Assembly (NCBI RefSeq): GCF_029227915.1
Contig: NC_079887.1
Span: forward strand, 4,464,001-4,528,000
From: Hydractinia symbiolongicarpus
Taxonomy: Eukaryota > Cnidaria > Hydrozoa > Anthoathecata > Hydractiniidae
Direction of reading: 5' to 3'
Length of the DNA stretch: 64,000 bases
How positions within the stretch are numbered: the stretch's first letter is position 1; the number at the start of each line of letters is the position of its first letter. The notes under the pieces are model-generated. The model was not told the DNA's origin, searched no databases, and worked only from the letters and a program-made list of their open reading frames with translations. Below are positions 1-12,935 of this stretch, in pieces. The position numbers and the translations under genes were made by a program.

Positions 1-2612
1 GTACCCAGGGAGTAAACTGATTTCCCGAACAATTTTTCAAATTATTTTTGCACCACTAGAACGAATGAGACTTGTAGTTTTCAAAAATGTTTTCATTTTT
101 AATGAGACGCTTAATGAAAGAGGTTTAATCGCCGGCAAACGAAAACCCGCGATTTCTCGTAAATCCCGGGCTTTTCCCGTATAGTCGAATGTTTACACAG
201 AAAGTACCCTGTGAGTAAAGTCATTTCCAGAACGATTTTTTAAATTATCTTTTCACCACTAAAACGCATGAGACTTGTAGTTTTCAAAAATGTTTTCATT
301 TTTGATGAGATGCTGAATAAAAGAAGTTTAATCGCCGGCAAACGAAAACCCGCGATTTCCCGTAAATCCCGGGCTTGGCCCGTATAGTCAAAAGTATACA
401 AAGAAAGTACCCAGGGAGTAAACTCATTTCCCGAACGATTTTTTAAATTATTTTTCCACCACTAAAACGCATGAGACTTGTATTTTTCAAAAGTGTTGTC
501 ATTTTTCATGAGACGCTGAATTAAAGAAGTTTAATCGCCGGCAAACAAAAACCCGCGATTTCCCGTAAATCCCGGGCTTGGCCCGTATAGTTGAATGTAT
601 ATAAAGAAAGTACCCATGGAGTAAACTGATTTCCCGAACGATTTTTCAACTTATTTTTGCACCACTAGAACGAATGAGTCTTGTAGTTTTCAAAAATGTT
701 TTCATTTTTGATGAGACGCTGAATAAAAGAAGTTTAATCGCCGGCAAACGAAAACCTGCGATTTCCCGTAAATCCGGACTCGGCCCGTATAGTCAAAAGT
801 ATACAAAGAAAGTGCCCAGGGAGTAAACTCATTTCCCACATGATTTTTTAAATTATTTTTTCACCACTAAAACGCATGAGACTTGTATTTTTCAAAAGTG
901 TTGTCATTTTTCTTGAGACGCTGAATTAAAGAAGTTTAATCGCCGGCAAACAAAAACCCGCGATTTCCCGTAAATCCCGGGCTTGGCCCGTATAGTTGAA
1001 TGTATATAAAGAAAGTACCCATGGAGTAAACTGATTTTCCGAACGATTTTTCAACTTATTTTTGCACCACTAGAACGAATGAGACTTGTAGTTTTCAAAA
1101 ATGTTTTCATTTTTGATGAGACGCTGAATAAAAGAAGTTTAATCGCCGGCAAACGAAAACCCGAGACTTCCCGTAAATCCGGACACGGCCAGTATAGTCA
1201 AAAGTATACAAAGAAAGTACCCAGGGAGTAAACTCATTTCCCGAACGATTTTTTAAATTATTTTTTCACCACTAAAACGCATGAGACTTGTAGTTTTCAG
1301 AAATGTTTTCATTTTTGATGAGACGCTTAATGAAAGTGGTTTAATCGCCGGCAAACGAAACCCCGTGATTTCCCGTAAATCCCGGGCTTGGCCCGTATAG
1401 TCGAATGTATACAAAGAAAGTACCCTGTGAGTAAACTCATTTCCAAAACGATTTTTTAAATTATCTTTTCACCACTAAAACGCATGAGACTTGTAATTTT
1501 CAAAAATATTCTTATTTTTGATGAGACGCTGAATAAAAGAAATTTAATCGCCGGCAAACGAAAACCCGCGATTTCCCGTAAATCCTGAGCTTGGCCCGTA
1601 TAGTTGAATGTATATAAAGAAAGTACCCAGGGAGTAAACTGATTTCCCGAACGATTTTTCAAATTATTTTTGCACCACTAGAACGAATGAGACTTGTAGT
1701 TTTCAAAAATGTTTTCATTTTTAATGAGACGCTTAATGAAAGAGGTTTAATCGCCGGCAAACGAAAACCCGCGATTTCTCGTAAATCCCGGGCTTGACCC
1801 GTATAGTCGAATGTATACAAAGAAAGTACCCTGTGAGTAAAATCATTTCCAAAACGATTTTTTAAATTATCTTTTCACCACTAAAACGCATCAGACTTGT
1901 AGTTTTCAAAAATGTTTTCATTTTTGATGAGACGCTGAATAAAAGAGGTTTAATCGCCGGCAAACGAAAACCCGCCATTTCCCGTAAACCCGGACTTGGC
2001 CCGTACAGTCAAAAGTATACAAAGAAAGTACCAAGGGAGTAAACTCATTTCCCGAACGATTTTTTAAATACTTTTTCACCACTAAAACGCATGAGACTTG
2101 TAGTTTTCAAAAATATTCTTATTTTTGATGAGACGCTGAATAAAAGAAATTTAATCGCCGGCAAACGAAAACCCGCGACTTCCCGCAAATCCCGGACTCG
2201 GCCCGTATAGTCAAAAGTATACAAAAAAGAACCCAGGGAGTAAACTCATTTCCCGAACGATTTTTGAAACTATTTTTTCACCACTAAAACGCATGAGACT
2301 TGTAGTTTTCAAAAATGTTTTCATTTTTAATGAGACGCTGAATAAAAGAAATTTAATCGCCGGCAAACGAAAACCCGCGACTTCCCGCAAATCCCGGACT
2401 CGGCCCGAATAGTCAAAAGTATACAAAGAAAGTACCCCGGAAGTAAACTCATTTCCCGAACGATTTTTTAAATTATTTTTTCACCACTAAAACGCATGAG
2501 ACTTGTAGTTTTCAGAAATGTTTTCATTTTTGATGAGACGCTTAATGAAAGTGGTTTAATCGCCGGCAAACAAAACCCGTGATTTCCCGTAAATCCCGGG
2601 CTTGGCCCGTAT
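1..2612. repeat. 4254-bp-period duplication, copy 1
   Basis: Near-identical to the segment starting at 4255. Landmarks align at the same offset of 4254 bp: GAATGTTTACACAG at 187 and 4441, the AAAAGTGTTG variant near 488 and 4742, and an open frame at 1456 and 5710. Offset 4254 is 21 monomers less 9 bp. Similarity ends near 2612, where this copy continues AGTTGAATG and the other AGTCGAATG. The left end may lie before the window. Confidence 0.85.
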
Positions 2613-4254
2613 AGTTGAATGTATATAAAGAAAGTACCCATGGAGTAAACTGATTTCCCGAACGATTTTTCAACTTATTTTTGCACCACTGGAACGAATG
2701 AGACTTGTAGTTTTCAAAAATGTTTTCATTTTTAATGAGACGCTTAATGAAAGAGGTTTAATCGCCGGCAAACGAAAACCCGCGATTTCCCGTAAATCCC
2801 GGGCTTGTCCCGTATAGTCGAATGTATACAAAAAAAGTACCCTGTGAGTAAAGTCATTTCCAGAACGTTTTTTTAAACTATCTTTTCACCACTAAAACGC
2901 ATGAGACTTGTAGTTTTCAAAAATGTTTTCATTTTTGATGAGAGGCTGAATAAAAGAAGTTTAATCGCCGGCAAACGAAAACCTGCGATTTCCCGTAAAT
3001 CCGGACTCGGCCCGTATAGTCAAAAGTATACAAAAAAAGTGCCCAGGGAGTAAACTCATTTCCCGAACGATTTTTTAAATTATTTTTTCACCACCAAAAC
3101 GCATGAGACTTGTAGTTTTCAAAAATGTTTTCATTTTTGATGAGTCGCTGAATAAAAGAAGTTTAATCGCCGGCAAACGAAATCCCGAGACTTCCCGTAA
3201 ATCCGGACACGGCCCGTATAGTCAAAAGTTTACAAAGAAACTACCCAGGGAGTAAACTCATTTCCCGAACGATTTTTTAAATTATCTTTTCACCACTAAA
3301 ACGCATGAGACTTGTAGTTTTCAAAAATGTTTTCATTTTTGATGAGAGGCTGAATAAAAGAAGTTTAATCGCCGGCAAACGAAAACCTGCGATTTCCCGT
3401 AAATCCGGACTCGGCCCGTATAGTCAAAAGTATACAAAGAAAGTGCCCAGGGAGTAAACTCATTTTCCGAACGATTTTTTAAATTATTTTTTCACCACCA
3501 AAACGCATGAGACTTGTAGTTTTCAGAAATGTTTTCATTTTTGATGAGACGCTTAATGAAAGTGGTTTAATCGCCGGCAAACGAAACAACGTGATTTCCC
3601 GTAAATCCCGGGCTTGGCCTGTATAGTCGAATGTATACAAAGAAAGTACCCTGTGAGTAAACTCATTTCCAAAACGATTTTTTAAATTATCTTTTCACCA
3701 CTAAAACGCATTAGACTTGTAATTTTTAAAAATGTTCTTATTTTTGATGAGACGCTGAATAAAAGAAATTTAATCGCCAGCAAACGAAAACCCGCGATTT
3801 CCCGTAAATCCCGGGCTTGGCCCGTATAGTTGAATGTATATAAAGAAAGTACCCAGGGAGTAAACTGATTTCCCGAACGATTTTTCAAATTATTTTTGCA
3901 CCACTAGAACGATTGAGACTTGTAGTTTTCAGAAATGTTTTCATTTTTGATGAGACGCTTAATGAAAGTAGTTTAATCGCCGGCAAACGAAACAACGTGA
4001 TTTCCCGTAAATCCCGGGCTTGGCCCGTATAGTCGAATGTATACAAAGAAAGTACCCTGTGAGTAAACTCATTTCCAAAACGATTTTTTAAATTATCTTT
4101 TCACCACTAAAACGCATTAGACTTGTAATTTTCAAAAATGTTCTTATTTTTGATGAGACGCTGAATAAAAGAAATTTAATCGCCAGCAAACGAAAACCCG
4201 CGATTTCCCGTAAATCCCGGGCTTGGCCCGTATAGTTGAATGTATATAAAGAAA
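2613..4254. repeat. D1 spacer monomers between the two 21-mer copies
   Basis: Eight or so monomers of D1 subtypes that complete the 4254-bp period. They include ATGGAG/CTGATTT units, CCCGAGACTTCCCG variants near 3184 and GAAACAACG variants near 3585. No gene or foreign insertion is present. Confidence 0.75.
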
Positions 4255-4457
4255 GTACCCAGGGAGTAAACTGATTTCCCGAACGATTTTTCAAATTATT
4301 TTTGCACCACTAGAACGAATGAGACTTGTAGTTTTCAAAAATGTTTTCATTTTTAATGAGACGCTTAATGAAAGAGGTTTAATCGCCGGCAAACGAAAAC
4401 CCGCGATTTTTCGTAAATCCCGGGCTTGTCCCGTATAGTCGAATGTTTACACAGAAA
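3646..4457. repeat. Dimer duplicated in tandem (2 x 406 bp)
   Basis: 3646-4051 and 4052-4457 are close copies, exactly two monomers apart. Both carry CGCATTAGAC, ATGTTCTTATTTTT and GCCAGC in the same order, and each holds a minus-strand open frame with the same peptide (3682-3888 and 4088-4294). The second dimer overlaps the start of the 21-mer copy at 4255. Confidence 0.85.
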
Positions 4458-6867
4458 GTACCCTGTGAGTAAAGTCATTTCCAGAACGATTTTTTAAATT
4501 ATCTTTTCACCACTAAAACGCATGAGACTTGTAGTTTTCAAAAATGTTTTCATTTTTGATGAGATGCTGAATAAAAGAAGTTTAATCGCCGGCAAACGAA
4601 AACCCGCGATTTCCCGTAAATCCCGGGCTTGGCCCGTATAGTCAAAAGTATACAAAGAAAGTACCCAGGGAGTAAACTCATTTCCCGAACGATTTTTTAA
4701 ATTATTTTTCCACCACTAAAACGCATGAGACTTGTATTTTTCAAAAGTGTTGTCATTTTTCATGAGACGCTGAATTAAAGAAGTTTAATCGCCGGCAAAC
4801 AAAAACCCGCGATTTCCCGTAAATCCCGGGCTTGGCCCGTATAGTTGAATGTATATAAAGAAAGTACCCATGGAGTAAACTGATTTCCCGAACGATTTTT
4901 CAACTTATTTTTGCACCACTAGAACGAATGAGACTTGTAGTTTTCAAAAATGTTTTCATTTTTGATGAGACGCTGAATAAAAGAAGTTTAATCGCCGGCA
5001 AACGAAAACCTGCGATTTCCCGTAAATCCGGACTCGGCCCGTATAGTCAAAAGTATACAAAGAAAGTGCCCAGGGAGTAAACTCATTTCCCACATGATTT
5101 TTTAAATTATTTTTTCACCACTAAAACGCATGAGACTTGTATTTCTCAAAAGTGTTGTCATTTTTCATGAGACGCTGAATTAAAGAAGTTTAATCGCCGG
5201 CAAACAAAAACCCGCGATTTCCCGTAAATCCCGGGCTTGGCCCGTATAGTTGAATGTATATAAAGAAAGTACCCATGGAGTAAACTGATTTCCCGAACGA
5301 TTTTTCAACTTATTTTTGCACCACTAGAACGAATGAGACTTGTAGTTTTCAAAAATGTTTTCATTTTTGATGAGACGCTGAATAAAAGAAGTTTAATCGC
5401 CGGCAAACGAAAACCCGAGACTTCCCGTAAATCCGGACACGGCCAGTATAGTCAAAAGTATACAAAGAAAGTACCCAGGGAGTAAACTCATTTCCCGAAA
5501 GATTTTTTAAATTATTTTTTCACCACTAAAACGCATGAGACTTGTAGTTTTCAGAAATGTTTTCATTTTTGATGAGACGCTTAATGAAAGTGGTTTAATC
5601 GCCGGCAAACGAAACCCCGTGATTTCCCGTAAATCCCGGGCTTGGCCTGTATAGTCGAATGTATACAAAGAAAGTACCCTGTGAGTAAACTCATTTCCAA
5701 AACGATTTTTTAAATTATCTTTTCACCACTAAAACGCATGAGACTTGTAATTTTCAAAAATATTCTTATTTTTGATGAGACGCTGAATAAAAGAAATTTA
5801 ATCGCCGGCAAACGAAAACCCGCGATTTCCCGTAAATCCTGAGCTTGGCCCGTATAGTTGAATGTATATAAAGAAAGTACCCAGGGAGTAAACTGATTTC
5901 CCGAACGATTTTTCAAATTATTTTTGCACCACTAGAACGAATGAGACTTGTAGTTTTCAAAAATGTTTTCATTTTTAATGAGACGCTTAATGAAAGAGGT
6001 TTAATCGCCGGCAAACGAAAACCCGCGATTTCTCGTAAATCCCGGGCTTGACCCGTATAGTCGAATGTATACAAAGAAAGTACCCTGTGAGTAAAATCAT
6101 TTCCAAAACGATTTTTTAAATTATCTTTTCACCACTAAAACGCATCAGACTTGTAGTTTTCAAAAATGTTTTCATTTTTGATGAGACGCTGAATAAAAGA
6201 GGTTTAATCGCCGGCAAACGAAAACCCGCCATTTCCCGTAAACCCGGACTTGGCCCGTACAGTCAAAAGTATACAAAGAAAGTACCAAGGGAGTAAACTC
6301 ATTTCCCGAACGATTTTTTAAATACTTTTTCACCACTAAAACGCATGAGACTTGTAGTTTTCAAAAATATTCTTATTTTTGATGAGACGCTGAATAAAAG
6401 AAATTTAATCGCCGGCAAACGAAAACCCGCGACTTCCCGCAAATCCCGGACTCGGCCCGTATAGTCAAAAGTATACAAAAAAGAACCCAGGGAGTAAACT
6501 CATTTCCCGACGATTTTTTAAACTATTTTTTCACCACTAAAACGCATGAGACTTGTAGTTTTCAAAAATGTTTTCATTTTTAATGAGACGCTGAATAAAA
6601 GAAATTTAATCGCCGGCAAACGAAAACCCGCGACTTCCCGCAAATCCCGGACTCGGCCCGTATAGTCAAAAGTATACAAAGAAAGAACCCAGGGATTAAA
6701 CTCATTTTCCCGAACGATTTTTTAAATTATTTTTTCACCACTAAAACGCATGAGACTTGTAGTTTTCAGAAATGTTTTCATTTTTGATGAGACGCTTAAT
6801 GAAAGTGGTTTAATCGCCGTCAAACAAAAATCCGTGATTTCCCGTAAATCCCGGGCTTGGCCCGTAT
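4255..6867. repeat. 4254-bp-period duplication, copy 2
   Basis: Second copy of the 21-monomer HOR segment. Small differences from copy 1 are visible: CTCGTAAATC versus TTCGTAAATC in the first monomer, a 1-bp loss at CCCGACGA near 6508, and a 1-bp gain at CATTTTCCCG near 6703. The copies are therefore similar but not identical, which argues against a simple assembly duplicate. Confidence 0.83.
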
Positions 6868-7294
6868 AGTCGAATGTATACAAAGAAAGTACCCTGTGAG
6901 TAAACTCATTTCCAAAACGATATTTTAAATTATCTTTTCACCACTAAAACGCATGAGAATTGTAGTTCTCAAAAATGTTTTCATTTTTGATGAGACGCTG
7001 AAAAAAAGAAGTTTACTCGCCGGCAAACGAAAACCCGCCATTTCCCGTAAACCCTGGACTCGGCCCGTATAGTCAAAAGTATACAAAGAAAGTACCCAGG
7101 GAGTAAACTCATTTCCCGAATGATTTTTTATATTATTTTTTCAACACTAAAACGCATGAGACTTGTAGTTTTTAAAAATGTTTTCATTTTTGATGGGACG
7201 CTGAATAAAAGAAGTTTAATCGCCGGCAAACGAAAACCCGCGATTTCCCGTAAATCCCGGACTCGGCCCGTATAGTCAAAAGTATACAAAGAAA

Positions 7295-10216
7295 GTACCC
7301 AGGGAGTAAACTCATTTCCCGAACGATTTTTTATATTATTTTTTCACCACTAAAACGCATGAGACTTGTTGTTTTCAAAAATGTTTTCATTTTTGATGGG
7401 ACGCTGAATAAAAGAAGTTTAATCGCCAGCAAACGAAAACCCGCGATTTCCCGTAAATCCCGGACTCGGCCCGTATAGTCAAAAGTATACAAAGAAAGTA
7501 CCCCGGGAGTAAACTCATTTCCCGAACGATTTTTTAAATTATTATTTCACCACTAAAGCCCATGAGACTTGTAGTTTTTAAAAATGTTTTCATTTTTGAT
7601 GAGACGCTGAATAAAAGAAATTTAATCGCCGGCAAACGAAAACCCGCGATTTCCCGTAAATCCCGGGCTTGGCCCGTATAGTCGAATGTATACAAAGAAA
7701 GTACCCTGTGAGTAAACTCATTTCCCGAACGATTTTTTAAATTATTTTTTCACCACTAAAACGCATGAGACTTGTAGTTTTCAGAAATGTTTTCATTTTT
7801 GATGAGACGCTTAATGAAAGTGGTTTAATCGCCGGCAAACAAAAACGCGCCATTTCCCGTAAACCCTGGACTCGGCCCGTATAGTCAAAAGTATACAAAG
7901 AAAGTACCCAGGGAGTAAACTCATTTCCCGAACGATTTTTTATATTATTTTTTCACCACTAAAACGCATGAGACTTGTTGTTTTCAAAAATGTTTTCATT
8001 TTTGATGGGACGCTGAATAAAAGAAGTTTAATCGCCAGCAAACGAAAACCCGCGATTTCCCGTAAATCCCGGACTCGGCCCGTATAGTCAAAAGTATACA
8101 AAGAAAGTACCCCGGAAGTAAACTCATTTCCCGAACGATTTTTTAAATTATTATTTCACCACTAAAGCCCATGAGACTTGTAGTTTTTAAAAATGTTTTC
8201 ATTTTTGATGAGACGCTGAATAAAAGGAGTTTAATCGCCGGCAAACGAAAACCCGCGATTTCCCGTAAATCCCGGGCTTGACCCGTATAGTCGAATGTAT
8301 ACAAAGAAAGTACCCTGTGAGTAAACTCATTTCCAAAACGATTTTTTAAATTATCTTTTCACCACTAAAACGCATGAGACTTGTAGTTTTCAAAAATGTT
8401 CTTATTTTTGATGAGACGCTGAATAAAAGAAATTTAATCGCCGGCAAACGAAAACCCGCAACTTCCCGTAAATCCCGGACTCGGCCCGTATAGTCAAAAG
8501 TATACAAAGAAAGAACCCAGGGAGTAAACTCATTTCCCGAACGATTTTTTAAATTATTTTTTCACCACTAAAACGCATGAGACTTGTAGTTTTCAGAAAT
8601 GTTTTCATTTTTGATGAGACGCTTAATGAAAGTGGTTTAATCGCCGGCAAACAAAAACCCGTGATTTCCCGTAAATCCCGGGCTTGGCCCGTATAGTCGA
8701 ATGTATACAAAGAAAGTACCCTGTGAGTAAACTCATTTCCAAAACGATATTTTAAATTATCTTTTCACCACTAAAACGCATGAGAATTGTAGTTTTCAAA
8801 AATGTTTTCATTTTTGATGAGACGCTGAAAAAAAGAAGTTTACTCGCCGGCAAACGAAAACCCGCCATTTCCCGTAAACCCTGGACTCGGCCCGTATAGT
8901 CAAAAGTATACAAAGAAAGTACCCAGGGAGTAAACTCATTTCACGAATGATTTTTTATATTATTTTTTCAACACTAAAACGCATGAGACTTGTAGTTTTC
9001 AAAAATGTTTTCATATTTGATGGGACGCTGAATAAAAGAAGTTTAATCGCCGCAAACGAAAACCCGCGATTTCCCGTAAATCCCGGACTCGGCCCGTATA
9101 GTCAAAAGTATACAAAGAAAGTACCCAGGGAGTAAACTCATTTCTCGAACGATTTTTTTAAATTATCTTTTCACCAATAAAAACGCATGAAACTTGTAGT
9201 TTTCAAAAATGTTTTCATTTTTGATGAGACGCTTAATGAAAGAGGTTTAATCGCCGGCAAACGAAAACCCGCGATTACCCGGAAATCCCGGGCTTCGCCC
9301 GTATAGTCGAATGCGTACAAAGAAAGTACCCAGGGAGTAAACTCATTTCCCGAACGATTTTTTATATTATTTTTTCACCACTAAAACGAATGAGACTTGT
9401 AGTTTTCAAAAATGTTTTCATTTTTGATGGGATGCTGAATAATAGAAGTTTAATCGCCAGCAAACGAAAACCCGCGATTTCCCGTAAATCCCGGACTCGG
9501 CCCGTATAGTCAAAAGTATACAAAGAAAGTACCCAGGGAGTAAACTCATTTCCTGAACGATTTTTTAAATTATTTTTTCACCACTAAAACGCATGAGACT
9601 TGTAGTTTTCAAAAATGTTTTCATTTTTGATGAGACGCTTAATGAAAAAGGTTTAATCGCCGGCAAACGAAAACCCGCGATTTCCCGTAAATCCCGGGCT
9701 TGGCCCGTATAGTCGAATGTATACAAAGAAAGTACCCAGGGAGTAAACTCATTTTCCGAACGATTTTGCAATTTTTTTTTTCACCACTAAAACGCATGAG
9801 ACTTGTAGTTTTCAAAAATGTTTTCATTTTTGATGAGACGCTGAATAAAGGAAGTTTAATCGCCGGCAAACGAAAACCTTCGATTTCCCGTAAATCCCGG
9901 ACTCGGCCCGTAAAGTCAAAAATATACAAAGAAAGTACCCAAGGAGTAAACTCATTTCCCGAACGATTTTTTAAATTATTTTTTCACCACTAAAACGCAT
10001 GAGACTTGTAGTTTTCAGAAATGTTTTCATTTTTGATGAGACGCTTAATGAAAGTGGTTTAATCGCCGGCAAACGAAAACCTGTGATTTCCCGTAAATCC
10101 CGGGCTTGGCCCGTATAGTCGAATGTATACAAAGAAAGTACCCTGCGACTAAACTCATTTCCAAAACGATTTTTTAATATATCTTTTCACCACTAAAACG
10201 CATGAGACTTGTTGTT
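7295..10216. repeat. 2922-bp duplication, copy 1
   Basis: Fourteen full monomers plus the 79-bp truncated unit at its right end. Landmarks repeat at +2922: AAACCCTGGACTC at 7861 and 10783, and an open frame at 8947 and 11869. After 9326 the offset becomes +2719 because copy 2 lacks one monomer. Confidence 0.88.
10138..10216. repeat. Truncated monomer (79 bp), copy 1
   Basis: Only p1-p79 of the unit is present; p80-p203 (124 bp) is missing. The sequence passes from GAGACTTGTTGTT straight to the next GTACCC. The head reads GTACCCTGCGACT, itself unusual. Flanking monomers are full length. Confidence 0.93.
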
Positions 10217-12219
10217 GTACCCTGTGAGTAAACTCATTTCCCGAACGATTTTTTATATTATTATTTCACCACTAAAACGCATGAGACTTGTTGTTTTCAA
10301 AAATGTTTTCATTTTTGATGGGACGCTGAATAAAAGAAGTTTAATCGCCAGCAAACGAAAACCCGCGATTTCCCGTAAATCCCGGACTCGGCCCGTATAG
10401 TCAAAAGTATACAAAGAAAGTACCCCGGGAGTAAACTCATTTCCCGAACGATTTTTTAAATTATTATTTCACCACTAAAGCCCATGAGACTTGTAGTTTT
10501 TAAAAATGTTTTCATTTTTGATGAGACGCTGAATAAAAGAAATTTAATCGCCGGCAAACGAAAACCCGCGATTTCCCGTAAATCCCGGGCTTGGCCCGTA
10601 TAGTCGAATGTATACAAAGAAAGTACCCTGTGAGTAAACTCATTTCCCGAACGATTTTTTAAATTAATTTTTCACCACTAAAACGCATGAGACTTGTACT
10701 TTTCAGAAATGTTTTCATTTTTGATGAGACGCTTAATGAAAGTGGTTTAATCGCCGGCAAACAAAAACCCGCCATTTCCCGTAAACCCTGGACTCGGCCC
10801 GTATAGTCAAAAGTATACAAAGAAAGTACCCAGGGAGTAAACTCATTTCCCGAACGATTTTTTATATTATTTTTTCACCACTAAAACGCATGAGACTTGT
10901 TGTTTTCAAAAATGTTTTCATTTTTGATGGGACGCTGAATAAAAGAAGTTTAATCGCCAGCAAACGAAAACCCGCGATTTCCCGTAAATCCCGGACTCGG
11001 CCCGTATAGTCAAAAGTATACAAAGAAAGTACCCCGGGAGTAAACTCATTTCCCGAACGATTTTTTAAATTATTATTTCACCACTAAAGCCCATGAGACT
11101 TGTAGTTTTTAAAAATGTTTTCATTTTTGATGAGACGCTGAATAAAAGGAGTTTAATCGCCGGCAAACGAAAACCCGCGATTTCCCGTAAATCCCGGGCT
11201 TGACCCGTATAGTCGAATGTATACAAAGAAAGTACCCTGTGAGTAAACTCATTTCCAAAACGATTTTTTAAATTATCTTTTCACCACTAAAACGCATGAG
11301 ACTTGTAGTTTTCAAAAATGTTCTTATTTTTGATGAGACGCTGAATAAAAGAAATTTAATCGCCGGCAAACGAAAACCCGCAACTTCCCGTAAATCCCGG
11401 ACTCGGCCCGTATAGTCAAAAGTATACAAAGAAAGAACCCAGGGAGTAAACTCATTTCCCGAACGATTTTTTAAATTATTTTTTCACCACTAAAACGCAT
11501 GAGACTTGTAGTTTTCAGAAATGTTTTCATTTTTGATGAGACGCTTAATGAAAGTGGTTTAATCGCCGGCAAACAAAAACCCGTGATTTCCCGTAAATCC
11601 CGGGCTTGGCCCGTATAGTCGAATGTATACAAAGAAAGTACCCTGTGAGTAAACTCATTTCCAAAACGATATTTTAAATTATCTTTTCACCACTAAAACG
11701 CATGAGAATTGTAGTTTTCAAAAATGTTTTCATTTTTGATGAGACGCTGAAAAAAAGAAGTTTACTCGCCGGCAAACGAAAACCCGCCATTTCCCGTAAA
11801 CCCTGGACTCGGCCCGTATAGTCAAAAGTATACAAAGAAAGTACCCAGGGAGTAAACTCATTTCACGAATGATTTTTTATATTATTTTTTCAACACTAAA
11901 ACGCATGAGACTTGTAGTTTTCAAAAATGTTTTCATATTTGATGGGACGCTGAATAAAAGAAGTTTAATCGCCGCAAACGAAAACCCGCGATTTCCCGTA
12001 AATCCCGGACTCGGCCCGTATAGTCAAAAGTATACAAAGAAAGTACCCAGGGAGTAAACTCATTTCTCGAACGATTTTTTTAAATTATCTTTTCACCAAT
12101 AAAAACGCATGAAACTTGTAGTTTTCAAAAATGTTTTCATTTTTGATGAGACGCTTAATGAAAGAGGTTTAATCGCCGGCAAACGAAAACCCGCGATTAC
12201 CCGGAAATCCCGGGCTTCG

Positions 12220-12230
12220 CCCGTATAGTC
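12220..12230. other. Hybrid junction monomer (one-monomer deletion)
   Basis: The tail reads GGGCTTCGCCCGTATAGTC followed by AAAAGTATAC. In copy 1 these belong to two different monomers: GCTTCGCCCG...GAATGCGTAC near 9292-9316, and GACTCGGCCCG...AAAAGTATAC near 9495-9519. The switch lies in their shared CCCGTATAGTC (p176-p186), as expected of an in-register exchange that removed 203 bp. Confidence 0.85.
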
Positions 12231-12856
12231 AAAAGTATACAAAGAAAGTACCCAGGGAGTAAACTCATTTTCTGAACGATTTTTTAAATTATTTTTTCAC
12301 CACTAAAACGCATGAGACTTGTAGTTTTCAAAAATGTTTTCATTTTTGATGAGACGCTTAATGAAAAAGGTTTAATCGCCGGCAAACGAAAACCCGCGAT
12401 TTCCCGTAAATCCCGGGCTTGGCCCGTATAGTCGAATGTATACAAAGAAAGTACCCAGGGAGTAAACTCATTTTCCGAACGATTTTGCAATTTTTTTTTT
12501 CACCACTAAAACGCATGAGACTTGTAGTTTTCAAAAATGTTTTCATTTTTGATGAGACGCTGAATAAAGGAAGTTTAATCGCCGGCAAACGAAAACCTTC
12601 GATTTCCCGTAAATCCCGGACTCGGCCCGTAAAGTCAAAAATATACAAAGAAAGTACCCAAGGAGTAAACTCATTTCCCGAACGATTTTTTAAATTATTT
12701 TTTCACCACTAAAACGCATGAGACTTGTAGTTTTCAGAAATGTTTTCATTTTTGATGAGACGCTTAATGAAAGTGGTTTAATCGCCGGCAAACGAAAACC
12801 TGTGATTTCCCGTAAATCCCGGGCTTGGCCCGTATAGTCGAATGTATACAAAGAAA

Positions 12857-12935
12857 GTACCCTGCGACTAAACTCATTTCCAAAACGATTTTTTAATATA
12901 TCTTTTCACCACTAAAACGCATGAGACTTGTTGTT
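12857..12935. repeat. Truncated monomer (79 bp), copy 2
   Basis: Same breakpoint and same CTGCGACT head as the unit 2719 bp upstream, so it was copied with the surrounding block and not formed anew. Confidence 0.93.

Larger units (their letters stand above)
1..7294. repeat. Block D1: 21-monomer HOR block
   Basis: Marked by subtypes rare elsewhere: GCACCACTAGAACGAATGAG replacing CACCACTAAAACGCATGAG, an ATGGAG head followed by AACTGATTTCC, GTATATAAAG instead of GTATACAAAG, and AAAAGTGTTGTC in p84-p95. Adjacent monomers differ more than in D6, while monomers 21 units apart are nearly identical. This is the classic HOR signature. Confidence 0.85.
10217..12935. repeat. 2922-bp duplication, copy 2 (one monomer short)
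   Basis: Starts directly after the first truncated monomer and ends with the second, so the duplication boundary coincides with the truncated unit. It is 2719 bp long, 203 bp less than copy 1. The equivalent of the copy 1 monomer 9326-9528 is missing and the junction is at 12220-12230. Confidence 0.88.

Noticed and set aside
101-124. Hammerhead ribozyme core, suggested by TTGATGAG followed by GAAAGAG about 10 bases on (some satellites encode hammerheads)
   Set aside because: The invariant C before TGATGA is T. The intervening bases cannot form stem II, many monomers read AATAAAAG in place of ATGAAAG, and I found no matching stem or cleavage arrangement on either strand.
1-203. The monomer as an internal duplication of a shorter ancestor
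   Set aside because: Only short matches exist (ATTTCCCG near p20 and p152; ATTTCCCGT and AAATCCCGG adjacent). They do not extend to a credible half-unit repeat by eye.
4255-6867. Large duplications as pure assembly artefacts
   Set aside because: Copies carry scattered private substitutions and 1-bp indels (for example 6508 and 6703), and whole-monomer differences with hybrid junctions, so exact redundant contig joining is unlikely. Read-level confirmation is still needed, especially for D6.
10138-10216. Target-site duplication or transposon scar at the truncated monomer
   Set aside because: The junction passes cleanly from p79 to p1 with no extra bases, terminal repeats or duplicated flank; a simple deletion or unequal exchange suffices.
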